A DNA stretch of 64,000 nucleotides from Planctomycetota bacterium (GTDB lineage: Bacteria > Planctomycetota > Phycisphaerae > Sedimentisphaerales > Anaerobacaceae), in NCBI GenBank assembly GCA_013349615.1, contig DUZJ01000002.1:35882-99881 (forward strand). The letters run 5' to 3'. Within the stretch, counting starts at the first letter, position 1. The number at the start of each line of letters is the position of its first letter. The notes beneath the pieces are model-generated. The model ran no database searches. It was given only the letters and a program-made list of their open reading frames with translations, and was not told the origin of the DNA. Shown piece by piece: positions 15,001 through 19,780 of the stretch. The translations under genes were made by a program, and so were the position numbers.

Positions 15001-15022
15001 GTGGATGGCAATGCCGCCATAG
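2..15022 (+). CDS. Giant secreted right-handed parallel beta-helix (polymorphic-repeat) protein with divergent InlB-B-like repeats, dockerin-like EF-hand segment and C-terminal FN3-like modules; 5' end outside the window
   Basis: ORF of 5001 aa. The frame stays open upstream of the TTG at 17 (GDNIT-LISNQ), so the start lies left of the window. Repeated 'GGGIY...CxIxxNxA..GGG' rungs, 'DPLFVxGYYLSQ' modules, 'RVxxWTGTxxD...VTVEFE' repeats, 'CDLDYDGVIDFNDLAVFVSHWL' dockerin-like segment; ends with TAG. Confidence 0.9.
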   Translation, partial: GDNITLISNQCTLTDNTATLSGGGIYYGVECVSQLSDCVFSGNSSSEDGGGILYSVDNSITVTDCNFADNSADYGGALYIDENCSGTITDSELFGNDAAEDGGGIYLSDSDELAISDCDISQNLAARGAGIYGIDCPGTSIVGCTINNNEAYRVVIYYEYYEPDPNDPNVPLNPEDPSGNPNDPNVIVVVKQDRSGIAEGGGIFSFAGPALIKDSEISHNTATTSGGGMYLAGDYPESVIGPELRNCLVTNNAAGRDGAGISANWQVKPKISNCTIVDNELIRIPSYGGGLYCSYESEVEVIDSIIWGNTGNYEGSQIAVASGDLPYPLPSTVKITYSDIELIQLDANEPGAGDPNMLTGPTGDPCNPDYFIYGVLDATQYMGGSYGGAHGPDGFTGPDGIDRLIFVSNTYDFNDFTFSTMGYIVTVTIPAGTHSDTHPANPYRTGPIAPRTFTLERSFDLGEEHYIGDSQNAFYVDIEKNEIYIGATYSEGILKYVFDPNAANPVAGGPAGNYVFDSIVAPSCPGWPDTLAYDPNNDIWYAGNWDYEIYKYDGSQGPDGNWELAFTSFPYAPVGGRLQHHDGLAFVNGYLFLADMYGDWIMQYLPDGTLVNVYYHEPLGRDLEGMGWGALGHFWSGSFEGKITEFGGGALQIGVGGVLPTTPPIYVEEGCTLNWWEPNEPNNFLTWDVNSWDPNSHNIAEDPLFVAGYYLSQPVAGRQDPNSPCVDAGSGDVSDPNIGMEQYTTRVDGANDVNKVDMGYHYSEGLTQYYLTVSVVDANGMVVDPNLAYGYVDPNWAIVYEGYGDNVVTLTAYPIDPNYRVRKWTGTDNDANIATINTVTVNSDKHVTVEFELTPVYQLTVLVPGGNGSVAVDPNGYFYRDRTVVTLTATPDPNYRLKAWTGTNNDLSFALTNTVTINSDKTVTVEFEMPRKIEVSGGADAILDAINIAKPGDSLIVAAGTYNGGIDFQGKELRLFSTNPDDPNIVAQTIIDCQQSGRAFTFNNGEGPETVIDGFTIINGSLSSQPGGAIYCGSGTSPTIVNLIISNCRVSFSSGGAIFIDSGSTPSINNVTINDCSVYLGVGGGVCINTETSITLSYCTISNCRAFGGSGGAVYAVAGSSPTFVGCNFSSSRAANGGGLFFGLDSTSTLSQCSLADNTAFYDGGAIFYSSGCVSEMNDCTLTGNSANEDGGGIGYAADNSIMIVGSNFARNSAQYGGGLYFDPSCSGTIAESVFLNNIATEDGGAIYLSDSDELAISDCRIAYNSAARGGGIYGIDCSDSTIIGCSITNNEATQGAVWYEFYNRDPNDPNLPIGPPDPNGSLDDPNYIAVPQTSGTGIAQGGGIYSFEGPSLIADCNISYNTANTSGGGVYLAGDFSPELRNCLIADNRAGRDGGGISANWQVNAFISNCTIADNEVMGLLSFGGGLYCSYESNVEVIDSIIWNNLGSPGTEGYQVAVASGDLSYPLPSTVNITYSDIGPSEVGAGPTLDPNLLDPNMPDYFIYSTFDTSVDHNWPGSYGIDGWVGSDGIHRIIHYSGPKEIDLINSIAYIHTVTVPPGADFHSHPSNPYSTGPIAPRTRTLERTFDIGVSLSHGNEFWVDAATNEIYIGAARYGIRKFVFDPNANNPVAGGPAGNYVFDSIIAPASPIDEDGWTTQTLAYDPDNDIWYAGAISYYWYEADRTIWKYDGSQGPDGQWEIAFTYEEGDHHDGMEFINGYLFLADNQGDYIFQYTPDGTLVNTFYFEPLEHMLEGMGFGALEHFWVGSHGEVEGVGSRITELGGGLLQMGLQGGILGFPIYVEQSCTLDGWDWDPNTHLWDPNNADSNNISKDPLFVAGYYLSQIAADQDVNSPCVDSGSADANEPNIGMHTYTTRTDGVNDVNIVDMGYHYSQGLTRYVLTVSVVDANGVVVVEPNLAHGYVEPNTAVVYEGYEDNVIELTAYPGVSYKVKKWTGTDDDTITGRHNTVTLTEDKHVTIEFEQAPLYDLFLYVIGTDANGTLEPDTPWIDYDPNLGPYGAYQYYAGTEVTLVAKADPNYEVRYWFGTDDDSSKESNNIVTIDSNEYVAVEFGRVGYNIINLYDENMVLDPRSPFPTIQAAVDAAGNNYTVELTPGVYFGVGNYDVNLRAGLDPNEVRPITVRSTDPTDAETIESTIINCRGSGRAFIFNSGEEPNSYTISGLTISNGFAAYGGAILCDGASPTIRNCRITNNYATGDGGAIYLTNASPVIINTEITGNIAGGFGGGIYAQADSVPEIINCLIAFNYSSNIGGAMYLYESDAIIRLSTIAYNYGLALEENNYGPIPIGGVAARDSDPDISHCIIGLNGGYYYGPPGDYLYGYWGSNLYAGDDLYECSATYSCIENGDGGDGNIDDDPLWISGGLGPFYLSQTQSGQPATSPCVNAGEQYILQDLQSTYNLGNMTTSIMNYADVGYADMGYHYPFFTGPPIQYSLVVVVTGNGRLEYTYYDYYYTDINDYDVNTVVGPNESPAVAYLRPGTSVQLRAIPDPNYRVFSWTGTNDDTYFGLTNSVTMYGSRYVLIEFERAVKRVLDVAVDDQYPYIAIQEAIDDARDGDVVLLHSGTYAGTGFEVIGKNITITGTNPDDPDVVASTIIDCTDEINGGIHILGTPGGTSVLSGVTIMNSHFEPRRPYASEGAGARGTDGADNLPYAYAYDMYGTGVFDMRNVYVRSNAALTVIGNHIITNCIIRDCSVTGGEAFYGNAGNAEYMDGGNGGNGGFAGGAGIFIGDIYDYYYEDVLIYDPNYPNDVNYAMYDYEQHMISWGSSPLIKNCIIDNCVAIAGDGADGGTSGARATGGSGGVPGRALGAGIYCDVNTSPTFENCTVTNCSAVGGNGGNGGDGEAGYGFGGYGGLSYADPLQPDPESFSAYGAGVYCGIGCEPNFINCTISDNVTDGSVSGIGGLNMPSYRRQQPLRNYNIPSYGAGLYCDSGCSSTFTNCTFQGNRTTYYGDLYSGYGGGVCFDGGKDYDYYLGYGFDYTIGSSSYYSSYLFDANFVSTVSATLTDCRFSGNSASVGGGLYAVVSDVNIVDCNFADNTSYIGGGLCFNESLTCISGSTIQRNIVSADADPNVMLDPNDPNGPSGVEFGAGGGIYCLATDTLMRTCDISYNFASGSGGGVYLAVDPNFESGGDQVLKNCLITNNIAARDGGGISVNWYAQPVICNCTIADNNVSEPNGYGGGLYCSYESHVDVNDSIIWGNWGNVGIKGSQIALCSGDLPYSLPSSITVSYSDVQGWKNASGPNRIDANAVFVDPGIDANDFVHWDFNTVIDDDPLFVSGYYLSQIAAGQSADSNCIDAGSADASLVALNDINEPNISLAQYTTRIDGVNDVNIVDMGYHYPIVLYRLTAYVAGGNGSVVFDPNGRPDTDPNSRRYNQLATVTLKSKPDPNYRVQGWYDVNDVLLSTGKSLEVLMDSDKVFKVQYELPNIVPVFGGGNAIQQAVDAALSGDTLIVAAGTYDGDINLQGKDITVVSANPDDPGIIAQTIIDGQQSGRGFIFNSNEGPNTVINGFTVINGSVTGQGGGGIYVDVNSSPTIKNVTINNCSVTGADGGAIYVDANSSPRFINCLITNCSADNGGGVHCDVNSSPLFYHCTFGNNSAAQMGGAMLCDPNVSITVEDCNLIDNSASFGGALYCAANCSGAIINTILERNYASEDGGAIYLGEANDLSVTDCNISYNTALHGAGLYSLGSLNLTISGCELSFNQAPLGFVHPNTSIVGQGGGMYCFATEAVIRDCVLNENTANTSGGGMYLAGESDYIEIINCLITNNAAGRDGGGISANWYAEPNIANCTFASNAAPGTFGQPGYTGFGGGLYCSYYSKVEVIDSILSDNNALNGLEIAVATGFEPATLKISYSDVQRWQIDANAVFVDPGIDANNFVYWDSNTVIEDDPLFVSGYYLSHVDAGQSADSNCIDAGSGDVNDPNIDMAGYTTRIDGVNDVNIVDMGYHYPIVLYRLTAYVAGGNGSVVFDPNGRPDTDPNSRRYNQFAIVTLRSKPDPNYRVQGWYDVNDVLLSTGKSIEVVMDSDKVFKVRYELPNVVQVFGGGNAIQQAVDAALSGDTLIVAAGTYDGDINLQGKDITLVSTNPDDPVIIAQTIIDGQLSGRGFIFNSNEGPNTIIDGFMIINGSVTGEGGGGIYVDVNSSPTIKNVAINNCTAIGADGGAIYVDANSSPRFINCLITNCSADNGGGAHCDVNSSPLFYHCTFGNNSAAQVGGGILCDPNVSITVEDCNFTDNSANFGGALYCAANCSGEIINTILERNDANEDGGAIYFAEANDLLVTDCNISYNTALHGAGIYSLGSLNLTISGCELAFNQAPLGFFDPNDPNALAVIGQGGGMCCLATEALIRDCVLTHNSANTSGGGIYLRGESDYIEIINCLIINNLAGRDGGGISVNWRAEPNIVNCTFASNAAPGTFGQLGYTGFGGGLYCSYHSNVEVIDSIFWNNYALMGFEIAVATGFEFDPIPAKLMLSHSDIRRVALSVWVDSGCILWDPNDPSKRTPLDVSHPDAPWLGSTNNIDLDPLFVTGPLGSYYLSHIGAGQDTDSPCIDKGSELALYRGLTERYTTRTDNLPDAKEVDMGYHYTIRPETEECRLCDLDYDGVIDFNDLAVFVSHWLDDGCLGSDAGCKGTDFTFDTFVDFADYAFFANCWLVEDVCAPVPNPSEWLIRPYMTTTTAPYTISMTARTAFDGWGWPVQYNFKGVVGSSHESGWQDSPTWQDTGLDPNVYGYRVQAKDALGNETLWSVIGYAGTGDITPPAPEPAWDYFNNGEPTAISPSSITMTATISSDESGVEYYFEATTPGGHDSGWQDEPNYTDVNLVPNTMYCYRVAARDKSANANQTNWFPPPPMSATCVTTLPPPDVNAPIPDPMLWDMSVDANGSDGRPREIYGGGDQYDYYATMRADQNTVDIAPLGVAPSGVEFYFLCTNNGDFSSGWISFPAGPPFTYTVKIGRSGQLLKFKVKACDTSAKRNETAYSEEWMAMPP
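9790..13480 (+). repeat. Tandem duplication of one ~1.85 kb beta-helix module inside the giant gene
   Basis: Near-identical blocks, e.g. 'gatgctaacgccgttttcgttgacccgggcattgacgccaac' at ~9791 and ~11648, and 'cttcggtggcggcaacgccatacagcaggccgttgatgcagcattgagcggtgatactcttattgtcgctgccggcacatacgacggcgatatcaacttacagggcaaagacatcac' at ~10351 and ~12184. Confidence 0.85.
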
Positions 15023-15102
15023 ACGGGTCGAATGATGGGCAAAAATTCAGCCGCGGTCCGCTTACAAGTGCCTGAAAAAGACCAGAAGGTTGGCAGGGCT
15101 TC

Positions 15103-16440
15103 TTAGTTCGCGGGGATGCACTTATCCTTGAGTGTCTGGTAGCCGTAGTGCGCGAAAAGGTGGTCAAGTATCACCAAAGCTGTGTAGTTCTCAGCAACCG
15201 GCCATATACGGCCAACAATCGTGGCGTCACGCCTGGTGATGGCTGCAAGCTCCTTGTTCTCCAGGGTGTACTTGTCAATCGTATTCTGCGGCTTGTCAAT
15301 TGTAGGTGTTGGTTTGACGGTGAGTCTTACAACGATTGGCTGGCCGGTAGAAAGGCCGCCTGTAATACCGCCTGCGTTATTCGAATCGAAAATGACCTTG
15401 CCCGCTTCGGCGTGCATCTGGTCGTTGTTCTGGCTGCCGGTCATATCGCGTGCGCGAAAGCCGGCGCCGACCTCAACGCCTTTGACGGCGCCAATGCCGA
15501 GCATTCGGCCAAGCTCGGCATCGAGTTTATAGAAGACCGGCTCGCCGAGGCCGGTGGGGACGCCCGTTACAACGACTTCGACCACCCCGCCGGCTGAATC
15601 ACCTGTCGCAGCGATTTTGTTACAGGCATCAACCATCGCCTGGGCTGTGTCAATATCAGGGCAGTTGAGTATGTGGTGAACTCCGTATTTGTCCTTGACC
15701 TCAGCAGGTGCAATTGTTGGGGCCTTGCCGCGTATATCTTCAATCTCCTGCTCGATGTCGGCAAGCACTCTCATCTTTTCCAGAAACCTCATATCCATCG
15801 TTATCCGGTTCTTTACGTAGATTTCCTGATAAAATGGGTCAAGGTCACGCCGCATTTTCTTGTGGTTGTTCGTATAGGTGACGGCCTCGGGGTGGGGTAC
15901 ATCCTTGCATCGTACGCCGGCAAGCTCCTTGATATAGGAGAATATTTGAATTCCGCATTTCTTCAGGACTTTCTTGGCGACGTATCCGGCTGCGACGATA
16001 GTGGAAGTATAGCGTCCGCTGAAGATGCCTGCGCCGATGGCATCGTCATCGGGGCCGTATTTGATGAACGAGGCGTAGGACGCGTGGCCGGGGCGGGGTG
16101 TACGGTTCGTGTCCTGATACTGCTTGATATGAATGAAGTGGCGGTCCAGATTGGGAATCAAAATCGATAACGGAGTGCCGTTAGTGTGGTTTTTGTTTCC
16201 GGCGTTTTCGACAGTATCGGCTGCGTTTAAGCCGCTGTAGATAACCGGAAGGTCGGGTTCTTTTCGCGGGCTGGAAAGCTCATCAGCTCCCGGCTTTCTA
16301 AGAAGCAGGTCTCCATAAATTTCCTGCTCGGCAAGCTCCATTCCCGGCGGAACACCCTGTATGACGGACGTCAGGCCCTCCTGGTAAGAACCGCCGGCTA
16401 CCGTTACCTGAAACATTCGTCCAATGTGACAACCTAACAT
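15103..16440 (-). CDS. aroC: Chorismate synthase, divergent
   Basis: Protein contains RKPG, RKEPD, TNGTPLSILIPN, RPGHASY, LGEPVFYKLDAELGRMLGIGAVKGVEVGAGF, GSQNNDQ, NNAGGITGGLSTGQPIVVRLTVKPTPTI; near the aroA-like gene. Confidence 0.92.
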   Translation of the reverse strand: MLGCHIGRMFQVTVAGGSYQEGLTSVIQGVPPGMELAEQEIYGDLLLRKPGADELSSPRKEPDLPVIYSGLNAADTVENAGNKNHTNGTPLSILIPNLDRHFIHIKQYQDTNRTPRPGHASYASFIKYGPDDDAIGAGIFSGRYTSTIVAAGYVAKKVLKKCGIQIFSYIKELAGVRCKDVPHPEAVTYTNNHKKMRRDLDPFYQEIYVKNRITMDMRFLEKMRVLADIEQEIEDIRGKAPTIAPAEVKDKYGVHHILNCPDIDTAQAMVDACNKIAATGDSAGGVVEVVVTGVPTGLGEPVFYKLDAELGRMLGIGAVKGVEVGAGFRARDMTGSQNNDQMHAEAGKVIFDSNNAGGITGGLSTGQPIVVRLTVKPTPTIDKPQNTIDKYTLENKELAAITRRDATIVGRIWPVAENYTALVILDHLFAHYGYQTLKDKCIPAN

Positions 16441-16476
16441 TTTATATTCTCCTGAAAAAACAATTATTGATTCGCG

Positions 16477-18005
16477 TTATCCCTTTGCCCCTCTAACAAT
16501 GATACGGTTACCATCGGTCCAGTTGTCCCTGTACCAGGTACATTGGTGGAAATTGTCGTTTAGCGACATCATCTTGTCCGCGAGCAGTTTTCTGAAGCGT
16601 GCCATAATGTTTCTGTGCCCGGGCTGCCGGGCCAGGTTCGTCATCTGGTACGGGTCAGCGACATTATCAAAGAGCAGTTCCGATTTGTCAAGGCGGTATT
16701 TGGCATAGGTGTACTGCTTGTCTCTGAGAGCACGCCACTCATGGCCGTTTTCCCAGGCTGCACAGGCACCGGTATTCTGTAGAAAAGCAGCTTTTGGCTC
16801 CGGGCCTTTCCTGCCCAGCGCACAGTGGGCCAGAACCATACCCTCAACATCAGCGGGAACCGGCAGACCCATCAGCGAAAGGATTGTGGGCATAATATCG
16901 ACCGTGCCCAGGCAGGCGTGCGAGACAGTGCCGGCAGGAATGTGTTTGGTCCACCTTATCAGAAAAGGTACACGGGCAGCTTCTTCGTAAAAGATATTCT
17001 TTGCTCTCCGGCCCTGGGCACCGAACATTTCGCCGTGGTCGGATGTGAAAACGATAATAGTGTTTTCGCCGATGCGGGCTTTTTCGACGGCGTCCAGCAA
17101 GCGGCCTATATTCCAGTCCAGGTTGGACGCCATCGCATAGTAGTTCCGCCGCCAGTACTCAAGTTTGTTGCGTTGCTCCGTTGATAACCTGCCCCAGGCA
17201 TCGGCGTACTTGTCGTTTGTGTCCTTGTAATTGGGTGGCTTGGGAAACTTAACGTCCTTGAACATATCCCTGTACTTTCGCGAGACGTGTTGTCTGACCA
17301 CGGGTCGTGTGGCGTGCCGTAGGACAAGAATAGAGCAAACGGCTTGTCTGATTTAGCTGTATTCTGCAGGAAGTCGGCTGCCATGTCGGTCTGTGCATCC
17401 GGCTCGTAGACTCCCTTGCCGTAGGAGATTTTCTTAGTGGAATCGGTGTGATAGTAGGCGTTGTAATAGTTGTGGTGGAAATTGTAGGCGGCCCAGTATC
17501 CATTGAAGCCCAGCCGGTCAGGTCCCGGGGGTACGTAGCTGTTTTTCGGGTCGTGATGATTTCCCAGTTTGTTTGCGTAAAGATGCCATTTGCCGATATA
17601 ACCGGTTTGATAGCCGGCACGTGTCAACACATGGCCGAAGCACTCGTGATTAGTATTCATCCGGAGTTCGTTGATTACCATGCCGGTGGATGTTGGATAT
17701 TTGCCGGTAAACAGTGAGGCGCGGTAGGCTGAGCACACCGGCATATTCGAGACTGCGTTGCAAAAGTTTACTGCCTGCGATGCGAGTCTGTCGATGTTGG
17801 GAGTGCTGGCTTTTTTTGAACCGGCGTAGCCGCAGTGTATGTAGCCAAGCTGGTCCGCAAATACATATATCAGATTTGGACGTTTCGTCTTCGTCGCAGG
17901 GACAGACAGTCGCGCTGAGGCGCCGAAACATCCTGGAAATGCAAGGCCGGTTGTTCCTAATACCGCGGTTTTGATGAAATTGCGCCGGTTCAGATTCCTG
18001 TTCAT
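16477..18005 (-). pseudogene. Sulfatase (alkaline phosphatase superfamily), split by a frameshift near 17280-17305
   Basis: Two overlapping ORFs (17106..18032 and 16477..17301) together make one sulfatase: N-part has RPNLIYVFADQLG, CSAYRASLFTGKYPT and GTPHDPW; C-part continues HVSRKYRDMFKDVKFPKPPNY...TSDHGEMFGAQGRRAKNIFYEEAARVPFLIRW. Likely ATG at 18005 with an RRNFIK-type Tat/lipoprotein signal. Confidence 0.8.
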
Positions 18006-18028
18006 TCCAAAATCGCCCTTGACCGATG

Positions 18029-19330
18029 TCAATTAATTGTTTCCATTTTTGCGCCGATACTTTCCATCAATTCCACGTATCCAGGGAAAGTAACGCTCAT
18101 TGCCTCAGCGGTATCAATGCTGGTTTGACCATCTAAGTTTAAGCCCGCCAGCGACAGGGCCATCACCGTTCGGTGGTCACTTCTGCCGTTCAGTTCGGCC
18201 GGTTTAGACTGGCCGCCTTGTATTATAAGGCCGTCTGGCAATTCTTCAATATCTACAGCCATTTTTTTCAGTTCCTCGGCCATGCATTTGATTCGGTCGG
18301 TCTCTTTACTTCGTGCCTGGGCGACGTTTACAAGGCGGGTTTCACCTTCGGCAAAAGCAGCGGTAACAGCCATAGCCGGCAGTGCATCGGGCGTTTTATT
18401 CATATCTATCTCGATACCTTTGAGCGGGGCGGCTTTAATGGTTGTACGGGCGGTTCGCGAACCGCCCCTACTTCGCTCGATGCTGATGTCGGCACCCATC
18501 GCTTTCAGGTAATCGACCACCGCTTTGTCCGGCTGACTGTCCGAGAAATCCAAACCAAGCAGTGTTACCTCATCTGCCGCCAGGGCGGCGGCGCAGAGAA
18601 AGAATGTTGCACTGGAAAAATCGGCAGGTATCGTGGCATCAAAGCTCTTGTACTTTTGACCGCCTTTGATTTTGAATTTGCGCAACTGCTGTTTTTCGTA
18701 TTCTATTTGCTGTCTATCGAGCCAGTCGAGGGTCATTTGCACATAGCCCGGTTCGTTGAGCAGCGTAACGTCTATCTCGGTGTCTTTGGTTGCCAGTGGC
18801 GTGCACAACAGCAGGCTGGTCAGATATTGGCTGGTAGTTGCAGCAATCGTAGTTTTTCCGCCTGTTAGTTTTCCGGTTACCTCGACGGGTACCTTGCCGT
18901 TATTTTTTAAGCTGGCGCATTTTGCTCCCAAATCGGCCAGGGCGTCCATTAACGGCCCGACAGGACGGGTCTGGATTTGCTCATCACCGGTGAAGGTTGT
19001 GGACTGGTCGCTGTCGGCCAGGGCAGCCGAACCCATTGCGATACGCAGCGTCGTGCCGGAATTGCCCACGTCGATAGGGTGCTCTGGCGCGGTGAATTTG
19101 GCGCCTGTGCCGATTACCTTCCAGATTTCCGAATCGGATGAATCAATCTCGGCACCTAATGCTCGATAGCAATTCACCGCTGCTTCTGTATCACCTGAAA
19201 CCAGCGGCTTACGGATGGCGCTTTCGCCGAGGGCTCCCGAGGCAATTGCGACGGCACGAATAGTGTGTGATTTCGAGGCCGGAATGACCACCTCACCAGC
19301 AAGCCGGGATTTTTTCACAATCAACTTCAT
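18029..19330 (-). CDS. aroA: 3-phosphoshikimate 1-carboxyvinyltransferase (EPSP synthase)
   Basis: VVIPASKSHTIRAVAIAS, DVGNSGTTLRIAMGSAALAD, DGDEQIQTRPVGPLMDAL-type motifs, TIAATTSQYLTSLLLCTPLA, NKTPDALPAMAVTAAFAEGETRLVN. Confidence 0.95.
   Translation of the reverse strand: MKLIVKKSRLAGEVVIPASKSHTIRAVAIASGALGESAIRKPLVSGDTEAAVNCYRALGAEIDSSDSEIWKVIGTGAKFTAPEHPIDVGNSGTTLRIAMGSAALADSDQSTTFTGDEQIQTRPVGPLMDALADLGAKCASLKNNGKVPVEVTGKLTGGKTTIAATTSQYLTSLLLCTPLATKDTEIDVTLLNEPGYVQMTLDWLDRQQIEYEKQQLRKFKIKGGQKYKSFDATIPADFSSATFFLCAAALAADEVTLLGLDFSDSQPDKAVVDYLKAMGADISIERSRGGSRTARTTIKAAPLKGIEIDMNKTPDALPAMAVTAAFAEGETRLVNVAQARSKETDRIKCMAEELKKMAVDIEELPDGLIIQGGQSKPAELNGRSDHRTVMALSLAGLNLDGQTSIDTAEAMSVTFPGYVELMESIGAKMETIN
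18444..18471. repeat. REP-like palindrome GTAGGGGCGGTTCGCGAACCGCCCGTAC located in frame inside aroA
   Basis: Near-perfect inverted repeat centred on TCGCGA; translated as R-G-G-S-R-T-A-R within the aroA ORF. Confidence 0.85.
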
Positions 19331-19412
19331 AGCTACTTTCGTATTACGGATTGCGTTTTTACCAGAAATGACGAAGAATTAAAAGAAGATTTTGTTTTAT
19401 GGAAAGGATTGA

Positions 19413-19615
19413 CTATTGGTCTGGTAAACTAATCCCTGCATCTGCTAAAGCGGCACGTACTATTTTACGGACACGCTCGGCAAGCTGCAAATCCTCATCG
19501 GCATAGAGCAGCTATTGGAGGACCTTTTGGCGTAATTCTCTCTCACGCTTTTTCATAAAGCAATCTGCCTTGCTGTGATGTGCGTCGGGATCAACTGATT
19601 GCAAGTAAACAATAG
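19413..19615 (-). pseudogene. Degraded small ORF (HEPN-like 'YADEDLQLAER' segment) with in-frame TAG
   Basis: Minus-strand reading: ...AIVYLQSVDPDAHHSKADCFMKKRERELRQKVLQ*LLYADEDLQLAERVRKIVRAALADAGISLPDQ*. Not in the ORF track because of the stop and lack of a clear start. Confidence 0.45.
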
Positions 19616-19780
19616 CCCCAGAGATTCAATTCAAAATTCAAAACTTCTTTGCCCTGCGTTTCCTCATCAGCGCCAAGCCGCCAGGGGCCGGTGTTTTGGC
19701 CGAGAAGGTAAATTCAATGCCGCCGGATGATACAAAATCTCTGTGAACCGTGTGTCCTTCACCGGCGCCATAGCGTTGGT

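Noticed and set aside
15148-15597. 149-aa plus-strand ORF
   Set aside because: Antisense shadow of aroC.
18173-18868. 231-aa plus-strand ORF
   Set aside because: Antisense shadow of aroA.
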